Shown piece after piece: positions 39,705 through 49,535 of a stretch of 64,000 nucleotides of DNA. The DNA comes from UBA6772 sp965183875 (lineage in GTDB: Bacteria > Bacteroidota > Bacteroidia > Flavobacteriales > UBA7430). The notes under the pieces are model-generated. The model was not told the origin of the DNA. It ran no database searches and saw only the letters and a list, made by a program, of their open reading frames with translations. The first letter of the stretch is position 1, and each line of letters opens with the position of its first letter. A program made the translations under genes and the position numbers. The stretch lies in assembly GCA_965183875.1 (NCBI GenBank), contig CBCYMK010000002.1:138389-202388 (forward strand), in the 5' to 3' direction.

Positions 39705-40154
39705 ATGAATTTAAGTAATTTGAAACCAGCTGCTGGCTCGGTTAAAACTAAAAAGCGTGTTGCTCGTGGCCAGGGTTCTGGTAAAGGTGGTACTGCTACA
39801 AGAGGACATAACGGACAAAAGTCTCGTTCTGGTTACTCTAGAAAGATAGGTTTTGAAGGTGGTCAAATGCCTTTACAACGTCGTGTACCTAAATTTGGAT
39901 TCAAGAATATTAACCGTGTAGAATACAAGGGGATTAATCTTGATACAATCCAAGCTTTAGTGGATGCGAAGAAAATCAAAGATGAAGTGAATTTTGATGT
40001 GTTAATGGCTAACGGTTTAGTGCGCAAAAATATCCTAGTGAAAATTATGGGTAGAGGAGCGTTAACTGCTAAATTGAACTTTACCTCTCATAAATTTACA
40101 GCTACAGCAGTAGCAGCTATTGAAGCTGCTGGTGGTACAGCTACAACCCTTTAA
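39705..40154 (+). CDS. rplO: 50S ribosomal protein L15
   Basis: 149 residues; MNLSNLKPAAGSVKTKKRV start, GSGKGGTATRGHNGQKSRSG glycine-rich region and MPLQRRVPKFGF. Directly upstream of secY. Confidence 0.98.
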   Translation: MNLSNLKPAAGSVKTKKRVARGQGSGKGGTATRGHNGQKSRSGYSRKIGFEGGQMPLQRRVPKFGFKNINRVEYKGINLDTIQALVDAKKIKDEVNFDVLMANGLVRKNILVKIMGRGALTAKLNFTSHKFTATAVAAIEAAGGTATTL

Positions 40155-40169
40155 TAAGCCCCCATACTT

Positions 40170-41477
40170 ATGAAGAATTTGATCGATACATTAAAAAATA
40201 TTTGGAAGATTGAAGAACTAAGAAATAGAATCCTAACTACGTTAGGGTTCTTACTTATTTACCGTTTAGGTTCATTCGTAGCTCTTCCAGGTATAGATCC
40301 TCAACAATTAGGCGCTTTACAAAATCAAACGTCTGATGGTTTATTAGGATTGTTGAATATGTTTACAGGTGGTGCATTCTCTCAAGCTTCAATTATGGCT
40401 TTAGGAATCATGCCTTACATTTCGGCTTCTATTGTTATTCAGTTAGCTACTATGGCTGTACCTTATTTGCAGAAATTGCAAAAAGATGGCGAAAGTGGAA
40501 GAACGAAAATCAGTCAGATTACGCGTTACCTAACTGTTTTGATCACTTGCTTCCAAGCACCGGGTTATATCGCGAATCTAAAAGCTACTTTACCAGCTGA
40601 AGCTTTCTTGTTATCAAGTAGCTCATTTTGGTTCTCTAGTATTATTATTCTAGTAACCGGTACTATGTTCGCAATGTGGTTGGGTGAAAAAATTACTGAT
40701 AGCGGTATTGGTAACGGTATCTCTCTATTAATTATGGTAGGTATTATTGCAAGTCTTCCACAAGCATTCTTGTTTGAGGTTGGTAGAGCTAAGCCACTTA
40801 TCATTTTGGTAGAGTTAGTTATCATGTTAATTGTAATACTTGCTTCTGTATTATTGGTTCAAGGTGTACGTCGTATTCCTATCCAATATGCTAAGCGTGG
40901 TGCAACAGCACAAGTTGCTGCAGCTCGACAGTATTTACCCTTAAAAGTAAATGCTTCTGGTGTAATGCCAATTATTTTTGCACAAGCAATCATGTTTATC
41001 CCTATAACCTTCGCCGGTTTGTCGGATTCTGAAGGCGTACAAAATTTTGTTGCTACTTTCTCTGATTTCTCAGGATTTTGGTATAATTTTGTGTTCGCAA
41101 TTTTAATCATCGTATTCACCTACTTGTATACAGCTATTACAGTTAATACAAACCAGATGGCAGATGACTTGAAACGCAATGGTGGATTTGTTCCAGGTGT
41201 TAAACCAGGAAAAGATACAGCAGGTTTCTTAGATTCAGTGATGTCTAGAATTGTATTGCCAGGTTCGGTATTTTTAGCTTTACTAGCTATTTTACCTGCT
41301 TTTGCAATGAACGCTGGTGTAAACCAATCGTTCGCTCAGTTCTTTGGAGGTACTTCTTTATTAATTATGGTTGGAGTTGTCTTAGACACCTTACAACAAA
41401 TTGAAGGGTATCTTTTAAACCGTCATTACGATGGTTTAATGCAGTCAGGTAGATTGACTGGTAGATCAGGAATGTAA
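40170..41477 (+). CDS. secY: Preprotein translocase subunit SecY
   Basis: 435 residues with ten predicted membrane helices forming the SecYEG channel; RLGSFVALPGIDP near the start, the plug/TM2 region (GGAFSQASIMALGIMPYISASI) and the cytoplasmic RRIPIQYAKR and NGGFVPGVKPGK loops. Its place between rplO and map is the usual spc order. Confidence 0.98.
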   Translation: MKNLIDTLKNIWKIEELRNRILTTLGFLLIYRLGSFVALPGIDPQQLGALQNQTSDGLLGLLNMFTGGAFSQASIMALGIMPYISASIVIQLATMAVPYLQKLQKDGESGRTKISQITRYLTVLITCFQAPGYIANLKATLPAEAFLLSSSSFWFSSIIILVTGTMFAMWLGEKITDSGIGNGISLLIMVGIIASLPQAFLFEVGRAKPLIILVELVIMLIVILASVLLVQGVRRIPIQYAKRGATAQVAAARQYLPLKVNASGVMPIIFAQAIMFIPITFAGLSDSEGVQNFVATFSDFSGFWYNFVFAILIIVFTYLYTAITVNTNQMADDLKRNGGFVPGVKPGKDTAGFLDSVMSRIVLPGSVFLALLAILPAFAMNAGVNQSFAQFFGGTSLLIMVGVVLDTLQQIEGYLLNRHYDGLMQSGRLTGRSGM

Positions 41478-41492
41478 TAATTCTAGTCTAGC

Positions 41493-42272
41493 ATGATTTA
41501 CTACAAGACAGAAGAAGAGATTGAGTTAATAAGAGAAAGTTCTTTACTTGTTGCTAAAACGCACGCTGAAGTTGCAAAACTTATCCAACCTGGAGTAAGC
41601 ACTCTAGAATTAGATAAGATTGCGGAGGAGTTCATCAGAGATAATGGTGGTATTCCAGGCTTTAAAGGGTATAGTGGTTTTCCAAATACTTTATGTGTTT
41701 CACCTAACGAACAGGTGGTTCATGGAATACCAAATAACCAGCCTTTAGAATCGGGAACGATTTTATCCTTAGACTGTGGTGTTAAGAAAAATGGTTTCTT
41801 TGGCGATTCGGCTTTTACTTATGAAGTGGGAGAAGTAGCTAAAGATGTGCAAGATTTACTTAGAGTTACTCGAGAGTCACTCTACAAAGGAATCGAAGCT
41901 GCAGTAGCTGGTAATCGCATAGGCGATATCGGACATGCCGTTCAATTACACGCCGAAAGGAATGGATATACAGTAGTTAGAGAGTTAGTTGGCCACGGTG
42001 TAGGTGAGAACTTACACGAAAGCCCTGAGGTTCCTAATTATGGTAAAAGAGGTAGAGGCGTTAAATTACAAGAGGGATTGGTAATCGCTATAGAACCTAT
42101 GGTAAACATGGGAGTTAAAGAGATTGTACAATTAGATGACGGTTGGACTATAAATACAGCCGATATGAAACCCTCAGCACACTTCGAACATACGATAGTA
42201 GTTCGGAAAGGTAAAGCAGAGATATTGTCGTCATTCGACTTTATCGACGAAGTATTAAAAAACAAAAATTAG
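41493..42272 (+). CDS. map: Methionine aminopeptidase type I
   Basis: Removes N-terminal Met. 259 residues; SLDCGVKKNGFFGDSAFT supplies the two metal-binding Asp, GHGVGENLHESPEV the His and IAIEPMVNMG and FEHTIVV the Glu ligands. 15 bp after secY. Confidence 0.97.
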   Translation: MIYYKTEEEIELIRESSLLVAKTHAEVAKLIQPGVSTLELDKIAEEFIRDNGGIPGFKGYSGFPNTLCVSPNEQVVHGIPNNQPLESGTILSLDCGVKKNGFFGDSAFTYEVGEVAKDVQDLLRVTRESLYKGIEAAVAGNRIGDIGHAVQLHAERNGYTVVRELVGHGVGENLHESPEVPNYGKRGRGVKLQEGLVIAIEPMVNMGVKEIVQLDDGWTINTADMKPSAHFEHTIVVRKGKAEILSSFDFIDEVLKNKN

Positions 42273-42275
42273 TGT

Positions 42276-42491
42276 ATGGCTAAACAGGCATCTATAGAGC
42301 AAGACGGAGTGATCATCGAATCACTTTCAAATGCAATGTTCCGAGTTGAACTTGAAAATGGACACATTTTAACAGCTCATATCTCAGGAAAGATGCGTAT
42401 GCACTATATCAAATTGTTACCAGGTGATAAAGTTAAACTAGCTATGTCTCCGTACGATTTGACGAAAGGAAGAATTACTTACAGATACTAA
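42276..42491 (+). CDS. infA: Translation initiation factor IF-1
   Basis: 71 residues, single OB fold: MAKQASIEQDGVIIESLSNAMFRVELENGH start and KGRITYRY end. 3 bp after map. Confidence 0.97.
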   Translation: MAKQASIEQDGVIIESLSNAMFRVELENGHILTAHISGKMRMHYIKLLPGDKVKLAMSPYDLTKGRITYRY

Positions 42492-42503
42492 ATAAAGTCA
42501 AAG

Positions 42504-42620
42504 ATGAAAGTAAGAGCATCAATCAAAAAAAGAAGTGCTGACTGCCAAATAGTGCGCAGAAAAGGACGTCTTTACGTAATTAACAAAAAGAACCCTAAGT
42601 TCAAACAAAGACAAGGCTAG
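42504..42620 (+). CDS. rpmJ: 50S ribosomal protein L36, zinc-free form
   Basis: 38 residues, MKVRASIKKRSADCQIVRRK start and NKKNPKFKQRQG end. It has a single Cys, so it is the non-zinc variant that Bacteroidota use. It fills the gap between infA and rpsM in the standard order. Confidence 0.95.
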   Translation: MKVRASIKKRSADCQIVRRKGRLYVINKKNPKFKQRQG

Positions 42621-42642
42621 TCCTTGATCTAAAAAACATTCT

Positions 42643-43017
42643 ATGGCAAGAATTGCAGGGGTAGATTTACCTACAAACAAAAGAGGAGTTATCGGTTTAA
42701 CCTACATTTTCGGTGTAGGTAGAACACGATCAGAGGAAATCCTTACTAAAGCCGGTGTTGATCTCAGCACTAAGGTTAAGGATTGGAATGACGACGAATT
42801 GAATCAAATTCGTACGATCATGTCAGACTACACTATCGAAGGTGAGTTGAGATCTGAAGTTCAATTAAACATCAAGCGATTGATGGATGTTGGATGTAAC
42901 AGAGGGCAACGTCACCGTGCTGGGTTACCGTTAAGAGGTCAAAGGACCAAAAACAACTCACGTACTAGAAAGGGTAGAAGAAAAACTGTTGCTAACAAGA
43001 AGAAAGCAACTAAATAG
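42643..43017 (+). CDS. rpsM: 30S ribosomal protein S13
   Basis: 124 residues; MARIAGVDLPTNKRGVIGLTYIFGVGRT start, RGQRHRAGLPLRGQRTKNN and the basic tail that contacts tRNAs. Confidence 0.98.
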   Translation: MARIAGVDLPTNKRGVIGLTYIFGVGRTRSEEILTKAGVDLSTKVKDWNDDELNQIRTIMSDYTIEGELRSEVQLNIKRLMDVGCNRGQRHRAGLPLRGQRTKNNSRTRKGRRKTVANKKKATK

Positions 43018-43026
43018 TAGGTAGCT

Positions 43027-43407
43027 ATGGCTAAGACAAACAAAAAGAGAAACGTAAAGGTAGAGGCTGTAGGACAGGCTCATATCCATTCGTCTTTCAA
43101 CAACATCATCATCTCTCTTACCAATAATGCGGGCCAAGTAATTTCATGGTCTTCTGCTGGTAAGCAAGGATTTAAGGGTTCTAAAAAGAACACTCCTTAT
43201 GCTGCTCAAACAGCTGCTGAAGATTGCGCAAAAGTTGCTCATGAAGCAGGTTTGAGAAAAGTAAAAGTTTATGTGAAGGGACCAGGTAATGGTCGTGAAT
43301 CTGCTATCCGTACGTTGCATAACAACGGAATTCAGGTATCTGAAATAGTAGACGTTACTCCACAACCGCACAACGGTTGTAGACCTCCAAAACGTAGAAG
43401 AGTTTAA
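43027..43407 (+). CDS. rpsK: 30S ribosomal protein S11
   Basis: 126 residues; HIHSSFNNIIISLTNNAGQVI core and the DVTPQPHNGCRPPKRRRV end. Confidence 0.98.
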   Translation: MAKTNKKRNVKVEAVGQAHIHSSFNNIIISLTNNAGQVISWSSAGKQGFKGSKKNTPYAAQTAAEDCAKVAHEAGLRKVKVYVKGPGNGRESAIRTLHNNGIQVSEIVDVTPQPHNGCRPPKRRRV

Positions 43408-43424
43408 TCCTTAACATCTAAGAA

Positions 43425-44030
43425 ATGGCAAGATATACAGGTCCTAAAACCAAAATTGCTCGTAGATTCGGTGAAGCAATCTTCGGTGCTGACAAATCGT
43501 TAGAGAAAAAGAACTACGGTCCAGGTCAACACGGAAATTCACGTAGAAGATCTAAGCAATCGGAGTATTCAGTACAATTACTGGAGAAACAAAAAGCAAA
43601 ATATACGTACGGAATTCTTGAAAAGCAGTTCCGTAACCTATACAAAAAAGCATCTTCTAAAACAGGTGTTACCGGTGAAATCCTTTTACAATTATGTGAA
43701 AGAAGATTAGACAACACTGTTTACAGAATGGGAATTTCTCCTACTCGTAGTGGTGCTCGTCAATTGGTTTCTCACCGTCACATTACTGTAAATGGTGGTA
43801 TTGTAAACATCGCTTCTTACTCAATGCGTCCAGGTGATGTTATTGAAGTACGTGAGAAGTCTAAAGCTCTTGAAGCAATTACTGATTCAGTAAAATCTTC
43901 TTCAAGTGTTTACGAATGGTTAGAATTTAACCCAGATACATTAAAAGGTACTTTTGTTGCAGTTCCAGAACGTACGCAAATCCCTGAGAATATCAAGGAA
44001 CAGCTGATCGTAGAATTGTACTCTAAGTAA
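43425..44030 (+). CDS. rpsD: 30S ribosomal protein S4
   Basis: 201 residues; MARYTGPKTKIARRFGEAIFG start and the S4 RNA-binding motif (CERRLDNTVYRMGISPTRSGARQLVSHRHITVNG). Zinc cysteines of the N-terminus are absent. Confidence 0.98.
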   Translation: MARYTGPKTKIARRFGEAIFGADKSLEKKNYGPGQHGNSRRRSKQSEYSVQLLEKQKAKYTYGILEKQFRNLYKKASSKTGVTGEILLQLCERRLDNTVYRMGISPTRSGARQLVSHRHITVNGGIVNIASYSMRPGDVIEVREKSKALEAITDSVKSSSSVYEWLEFNPDTLKGTFVAVPERTQIPENIKEQLIVELYSK

Positions 44031-44057
44031 TAATTAAAGCATTTAAAGATTCATCAC

Positions 44058-45050
44058 ATGGCAATATTAAATTTCCAGAAGCCCGATAGAGTATTCATGG
44101 TAAACTCTGACGACAATCAAGGTCAGTTTGAGTTCCGTCCTTTAGAACCTGGTTATGGTTTGACAGTTGGTAACGCTCTACGAAGAGTATTACTTTCTTC
44201 TCTAGAAGGATTTGCCATTTCTTCGGTACGTATAGATGGTGTAGACCATGAGTTTTCTACTATCGACGGTGTTGTTGAAGATGTTACAGAAATCATCTTA
44301 AACTTAAAACAAGTACGTTTTAAGAAGCAAGTTGAAGATGCAGATAATGAGACTGTTCAAATCTCTGTATCAGGTCAAGATCAATTAAAAGCCGGTGATT
44401 TAGGAAAGTTTATTTCTGGATTCCAAATTTTAAATCCTGATTTAGTAATCTGTAATATGGATTCTAAAGTGAAGATTGATATGGTACTTTCCATTATCAA
44501 AGGACGCGGATTTGTTACTGCTGAAGAGCACAATATAGAAGAAGCACCTCTAGGGACTATCGCAACAGATTCTATCTTTACACCTATTAAGAATGTAAAG
44601 TTTGACGTTGAGAACTTCCGTGTAGAACAAAAGACTGACTACGAAAAGTTGATCTTTGATGTTATCACTGACGGTTCTATCGATCCTAAAGATGCTTTAA
44701 CAGAAGCTGCCAAAATCTTAATTCACCACTTCATGTTATTCTCTGACGAGCGTATTACGTTAGAGGATGAAGAAACATCTTCTGAAAATCAGTACGATGA
44801 AGAGTCTCTAAAAATGAGACAATTACTTCAATCGAAATTGACAGAAATGGATCTTTCAGTAAGAGCATTAAACTGCTTAAAAGCTGCTGAAGTTGATACA
44901 TTAGGTGATTTGGTAACATTTAACAAAAGTGACTTGATGAAGTTTAGAAACTTCGGTAAAAAGTCACTTACTGAATTAGACGAATTAGTTGCTGTGAAGG
45001 GTCTTAACTTCGGTATGGACACTGCTAAGTACAAATTAGACAAGGAATAG
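44058..45050 (+). CDS. rpoA: DNA-directed RNA polymerase subunit alpha
   Basis: 330 residues. N-terminal domain with GYGLTVGNALRRVLLSSL; linker around 235-255 (EEETSSENQYDEES region); C-terminal domain DLSVRALNCLKAAEVDTLGDL and RNFGKKSLTELDEL. Between rpsD and rplQ as usual. Confidence 0.98.
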   Translation: MAILNFQKPDRVFMVNSDDNQGQFEFRPLEPGYGLTVGNALRRVLLSSLEGFAISSVRIDGVDHEFSTIDGVVEDVTEIILNLKQVRFKKQVEDADNETVQISVSGQDQLKAGDLGKFISGFQILNPDLVICNMDSKVKIDMVLSIIKGRGFVTAEEHNIEEAPLGTIATDSIFTPIKNVKFDVENFRVEQKTDYEKLIFDVITDGSIDPKDALTEAAKILIHHFMLFSDERITLEDEETSSENQYDEESLKMRQLLQSKLTEMDLSVRALNCLKAAEVDTLGDLVTFNKSDLMKFRNFGKKSLTELDELVAVKGLNFGMDTAKYKLDKE

Positions 45051-45054
45051 GGTC

Positions 45055-45576
45055 ATGAGACACGGAAAAAAATTCAATCACTTAGGAAGAAAAGCTGCCC
45101 ACCGTAAAGCGATGTTGGCAAATATGGCTTGTTCATTGGTTGAGCACAAAAGAATAAATACTACTGTAGCGAAAGCAAAAGCATTGAAAAAATATGTGGA
45201 GCCTTTAATTACGAAAGCAAAAACGGATACTACACACTCTCGTAGAGTAGTATTTAGTTATGTGAAGCAAAAAGAAACAATCAAAGAATTGTTCGGTGCT
45301 GTAGCAGCTAAAGTAGCAGATCGTCCAGGTGGATACACTCGTATCATTAAAACTGGTAATCGTTTAGGTGATAATGCTGAGATGTGTATGATTGAGTTGG
45401 TTGATTTCAACGAAGTTTACACTAACGGTAAAGAAGCTAAAAAGACAAAAACACGTAGACGTAAGAAAACTACTGCTACAGTAGAAGAAACGCCTGCAGT
45501 TGAGGAAGCAGAAGTAGTAGAGGAAACTCCAGCTACGGAAGAACAAGAGTCGAATGATGCAAATAAAGATGCATAA
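45055..45576 (+). CDS. rplQ: 50S ribosomal protein L17 with acidic tail
   Basis: 173 residues. The L17 core is MRHGKKFNHLGRKAAHRKAML to about residue 120; residues 135-173 are a Glu/Thr/Val-rich acidic extension (EETPAVEEAEVVEETPATEE) seen in many flavobacterial L17 proteins and of unknown purpose. Last gene of the ribosomal cluster. Confidence 0.97.
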   Translation: MRHGKKFNHLGRKAAHRKAMLANMACSLVEHKRINTTVAKAKALKKYVEPLITKAKTDTTHSRRVVFSYVKQKETIKELFGAVAAKVADRPGGYTRIIKTGNRLGDNAEMCMIELVDFNEVYTNGKEAKKTKTRRRKKTTATVEETPAVEEAEVVEETPATEEQESNDANKDA

Positions 45577-45609
45577 TAGACCTTTGTTTACTATTCTCTA
45601 AATAGAAAT

Positions 45610-45643
45610 AAAAGGATAGGGCTTCGGCTTTATCCTTTTTTTA
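45610..45643 (+). terminator. Terminator of the ribosomal cluster
   Basis: Stem aaaggata (45611-45618) with tatccttt (45631-45638), extended by a GCTTCGGC tetraloop-like apex, followed by a T run; 34 bp after rplQ. Confidence 0.85.
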
Positions 45644-45660
45644 TGATTTTTTGATTTTTC

Positions 45661-46770
45661 ATGAAATACCAAACTAAACAACAAGCCGTATTACTTTTAG
45701 AAGATGGTACCATCTTTTATGGCCACGCTGCAGGACTTAAAGGAACTGCTACAGGAGAAGTATGTTTTAATACGGGAATGACAGGTTACCAAGAGATCTT
45801 TACTGATCCTTCGTATACCGGACAAATGATGCTTACTACCAATGCACATATTGGTAATTATGGTGTACATAAAGATGAAGTTGAATCTGAAGGTGTTAAA
45901 ATTACCGGTTTAATCTGTAAAGATTTTAACGATAATAACTCTCGCCCTGATTCTAGTATGTCTTTACAAGACTACTTTGAAAAAGAAGGTCTGGTAGCTA
46001 TTTGCGATGTAGATACTCGTGCTTTGGTACGTTATGTACGCGATAAGGGAGCTATGAATGCAATCATTTCTTCTGACAACCTAAACATCGACTCTTTAAA
46101 AGAATTGTTAGCTAAGGTTCCTAGTATGGACGGTTTAGAATTATCTTCTACTGTTTCTACTAAAGAAACTTATACTTTTGGTGATGAAAATTCTGCTTAT
46201 AAAGTGGCCGTTTTAGACTTAGGAGTAAAGAAAAATATTCTGCGTTGCTTAGCAGAAAGAGGTTGTTTCTTGAAGGTTTTCCCTATGCATACTTCTATGG
46301 ATGATATGTTGGCATGGAACCCAGATGGTTTCTTCTTGTCTAATGGACCTGGAGACCCTAGTGCAATGCCAAAAGTAATTGCTGAAGTTGCCAAAATATT
46401 AAATGCTGGCTTACCTATTTTTGGGATCTGTTTAGGACACCAAATGATTGGTTTATCTTCTGGACTTAGTACCTATAAAATGCACAATGGTCACAGAGGA
46501 ATAAACCACCCCGTTTTAAATATTGAAACAGGAAAAGGTGAAGTTACTTCTCAAAACCATGGTTTTGCAATTAGTATGGACAGCTTAGTAGGGAAAGAGA
46601 ATATTATTCTTACCCACAAAAACCTAAACGATAATACCGTGGAAGGTATACGCTTGAAAGACCGTTCGTGTTTTTCTGTGCAATACCACCCAGAGTCTTC
46701 TCCGGGACCACACGATTCTCGTTACCTATTCGATCAGTTTATAAATAATATCAAAGCACATAAAAACTAG
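45661..46770 (+). CDS. carA: Carbamoyl-phosphate synthase small subunit
   Basis: Glutaminase subunit feeding arginine and pyrimidine synthesis. 369 residues; N-terminal LLEDGTIFYGHAAG and GEVCFNTGMTGYQEIFTDPSY; the class I amidotransferase triad Cys lies in FGICLGHQ and His in QYHPESSPGPHD. The large subunit carB is not in the window. eno follows after 7 bp. Confidence 0.97.
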   Translation: MKYQTKQQAVLLLEDGTIFYGHAAGLKGTATGEVCFNTGMTGYQEIFTDPSYTGQMMLTTNAHIGNYGVHKDEVESEGVKITGLICKDFNDNNSRPDSSMSLQDYFEKEGLVAICDVDTRALVRYVRDKGAMNAIISSDNLNIDSLKELLAKVPSMDGLELSSTVSTKETYTFGDENSAYKVAVLDLGVKKNILRCLAERGCFLKVFPMHTSMDDMLAWNPDGFFLSNGPGDPSAMPKVIAEVAKILNAGLPIFGICLGHQMIGLSSGLSTYKMHNGHRGINHPVLNIETGKGEVTSQNHGFAISMDSLVGKENIILTHKNLNDNTVEGIRLKDRSCFSVQYHPESSPGPHDSRYLFDQFINNIKAHKN

Positions 46771-46777
46771 TTTTAGA

Positions 46778-48067
46778 ATGACTTTAATTTCTGATATCCA
46801 TGCGCGTCAAATCCTAGACTCTAGAGGTAACCCAACTGTAGAAGTTGATATAGTTACGGAATCTGGTGCTTTTGGCCGTGCTGCTGTTCCTTCTGGAGCA
46901 TCAACAGGTAAATACGAAGCTGTTGAACTTAGAGATGGCGACAAGTCTATCTATATGGGTAAAAGCGTTCATAAAGCAATCGATAATGTAAACGGTGCTC
47001 TTTACGATTCTTTAGTAGGTATGCCTATTGAAGATCAAGCAGGAATAGACCAGTTAATGATTGACCTTGATGGAACTCCAAATAAGGCGGTTTTAGGGGC
47101 CAATTCTATGTTAGCTATCTCTTTAGCTGCTGCTAAAGCTGCAGCTGCTTCTACGGGTCAAATGCTCTACAATTATATTGGAGGTGTTAATGCACGTACA
47201 CTACCTATTCCGATGATGAATATCTTAAACGGTGGGTCGCATGCAGATAATGCAATCGACTTTCAAGAGTTTATGGTTATGCCTGTAGGAGCAGAGACAT
47301 TCTCTGAATCTTTGAGAATGGGAACTGAAATTTTCCACCATTTAAAATCAGTATTACAATCGAAAGGATTGGCTACTAACGTAGGTGATGAAGGTGGATT
47401 TGCACCCAATTTGCGTTCGAATGTTGAGGCTATGGAAATGGTTTTAATGGCGATTGAAAATGCAGGCTACCGTCCGGGAGAAGATGTGTACGTTTCTATG
47501 GATGCTGCAGCTTCAGAATTTTACAATGCTGAAGAAGGTGTATACCACTTCCACCAATCTACAGGAGAGAAATTAACTTCTTCGGAGATGGTTGATTACT
47601 GGGCAGACTGGTGTAAGAAATACCCTATTCTTTCTATTGAAGATGGTTTAGACGAAGACGATTGGTCTGGTTGGAAAAACATGACTGAGCGTTTAGGCGA
47701 TAAAATTCAATTGGTAGGGGATGACTTGTTTGTAACAAATGTAGACCGCCTTTCAAGAGGAATAAACCAAGGTATTGCCAATTCACTTTTGGTTAAAGTA
47801 AATCAAATTGGTACCTTAACAGAAACTATTAACGCCGTACAAATGGCGCAAATAAATTCTTATACTTCTGTGATGAGCCACCGTTCAGGAGAAACAGAAG
47901 ACAATACAATTGCAGATTTAGCTGTAGCATTAAACACTGGACAGATCAAAACAGGATCTGCTTCGCGTTCTGATCGTATGGCAAAATACAACCAACTTCT
48001 ACGTATAGAAGAAGCTTTAGGTGATACTGCAATTTTCCCTGGTAAGGATTTTAAATTCTTAAAGTAG
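46778..48067 (+). CDS. eno: Enolase
   Basis: Glycolytic 2-phosphoglycerate dehydratase. 429 residues; ARQILDSRGNPTVEVDI start, GDEGGFAPNL, and the LLVKVNQIGTLTET and SHRSGETED active-site motifs. Confidence 0.98.
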   Translation: MTLISDIHARQILDSRGNPTVEVDIVTESGAFGRAAVPSGASTGKYEAVELRDGDKSIYMGKSVHKAIDNVNGALYDSLVGMPIEDQAGIDQLMIDLDGTPNKAVLGANSMLAISLAAAKAAAASTGQMLYNYIGGVNARTLPIPMMNILNGGSHADNAIDFQEFMVMPVGAETFSESLRMGTEIFHHLKSVLQSKGLATNVGDEGGFAPNLRSNVEAMEMVLMAIENAGYRPGEDVYVSMDAAASEFYNAEEGVYHFHQSTGEKLTSSEMVDYWADWCKKYPILSIEDGLDEDDWSGWKNMTERLGDKIQLVGDDLFVTNVDRLSRGINQGIANSLLVKVNQIGTLTETINAVQMAQINSYTSVMSHRSGETEDNTIADLAVALNTGQIKTGSASRSDRMAKYNQLLRIEEALGDTAIFPGKDFKFLK

Positions 48068-48140
48068 CAAATACAAAGCTTTGGCTTTGAATTTGTATAG
48101 GGAACGAACGGAATAATTAACGATCAATTAAAAGGAATAG

Positions 48141-49427
48141 ATGTCAGATTTTGCAGAGATAATATACGATGGGAAAAGCATCCAACTACCAGTAGTAGAG
48201 GGTAGTGAAGGAGAGAAAGCCATTGACATAAGTAAGCTAAGAGGTGCTTCGGGACTTATTACTATAGATAAAGGATTTAAAAATACTGGTTCTACCGAAA
48301 GTGCAATTACGTTCTTAGACGGAGAAAAAGGTATTTTACGTCATAGAGGATACAGTATTGAAGAGTTGGCTGATAAGTCTTCTTTTATTGAAGTATCTTA
48401 CTTAGTAATCTATGGAGAGCTTCCTACACAAGAGCAGTTAGCTTCTTTTAAAAATGACATTACTCAGCATACTTTAGTACACGAAGATGTGAAATCTATC
48501 TTAGATGGTTTCCCTTCTAAGGCTCACCCAATGGGAGTGCTTTCTTCTTTAGTTTCTTCTTTAACTGCTTTCTATCCAAAGTCATTAGATCCTAATCGTT
48601 CTGCAGAAGAAGTAAACGGTACCATTATCCGTTTATTAGCTAAGCTACCTACATTGGCTGCTTGGGCATTTAAAAATAGAGTACGTCAGCCTTTAGTATA
48701 CCCAAATAACAATTTGGATTACTGTTCTAACTTCTTACGTATGATGTTTGGTTTACCAACTGAGGAGTATAATATCGATCCAGTTGTTGCCAATGCACTC
48801 GACAAATTATTAATCCTTCATGCAGACCACGAACAAAACTGTTCGGCATCTACTGTACGTATTGTAGGTTCTTCACATGCTAGTTTATATGCATCCGTAT
48901 CTGCTGGTATAGCTGCTCTTTGGGGACCACTTCACGGTGGAGCTAATCAAGCGGTTATCGAAATGTTAGAAAATATTAAAGCCGATGGTGGAGATGTTTC
49001 TAAATATGTAGCCAAAGCAAAAGACAAATCAGATCCTTTCCGTCTAATGGGATTCGGACACAGAGTTTATAAAAACTTCGATCCACGTGCACGTATCATT
49101 AAAAAAGCAGCTGATGATGTATTAAATGCTTTAGGAATTGATGATCCTGTATTAGAAATTGCTCAAGAGTTAGAAGCTGTAGCATTGAAAGATCAATACT
49201 TTATCGACAGAGGATTGTATCCAAACGTTGATTTCTATTCAGGTATTATTTACCGTGCTTTAGGAATTCCTACCGATATGTTTACAGTAATGTTTGCATT
49301 AGGTCGTTTACCAGGTTGGATTGCTCAATGGAAAGAAATGCGTGAAAATGGAGACCCTATCGGTCGTCCTCGTCAAGTATATACTGGTCACAACGAAAGA
49401 CCGTATGTTCCAATGAACGAACGTTAA
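48141..49427 (+). CDS. gltA: Citrate synthase (type II)
   Basis: 428 residues with the catalytic His motifs LHADHEQNCS and MGFGHRVYKNFDPRA and WGPLHGGANQAV. The TCA-cycle entry enzyme, functionally linked to sucAB at the other end of the window. Terminator follows. Confidence 0.98.
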   Translation: MSDFAEIIYDGKSIQLPVVEGSEGEKAIDISKLRGASGLITIDKGFKNTGSTESAITFLDGEKGILRHRGYSIEELADKSSFIEVSYLVIYGELPTQEQLASFKNDITQHTLVHEDVKSILDGFPSKAHPMGVLSSLVSSLTAFYPKSLDPNRSAEEVNGTIIRLLAKLPTLAAWAFKNRVRQPLVYPNNNLDYCSNFLRMMFGLPTEEYNIDPVVANALDKLLILHADHEQNCSASTVRIVGSSHASLYASVSAGIAALWGPLHGGANQAVIEMLENIKADGGDVSKYVAKAKDKSDPFRLMGFGHRVYKNFDPRARIIKKAADDVLNALGIDDPVLEIAQELEAVALKDQYFIDRGLYPNVDFYSGIIYRALGIPTDMFTVMFALGRLPGWIAQWKEMRENGDPIGRPRQVYTGHNERPYVPMNER

Positions 49428-49443
49428 GATTTTATACTATTTC

Positions 49444-49479
49444 AAAAAAAGCCCGAGCATTTAGCTTGGGCTTTTTTTT
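49444..49479 (+). terminator. Terminator after gltA
   Basis: Stem around agcccgagc (49450-49458) and gcttgggct (49464-49472), one G-U pair, flanked by A and T runs; 16 bp past the gltA stop. Confidence 0.88.
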
Positions 49480-49511
49480 GCCAAAAAATCAATCTATCCA
49501 CTCGGAATAAA

Positions 49512-49519
49512 TATCTTTG
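49512..49519 (+). promoter_or_regulatory. Possible -7 box before ubiD
   Basis: TATCTTTG matches TANNTTTG, 16 bp upstream of the ubiD ATG and just after a terminator. No well-spaced -33 box. Confidence 0.4.
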
Positions 49520-49535
49520 AATAAACACACTAACC

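Noticed and set aside
48071..48100. Small hairpin between eno and gltA as a terminator
   Set aside because: The stem is imperfect and no T run follows; it could at most be a weak attenuator.
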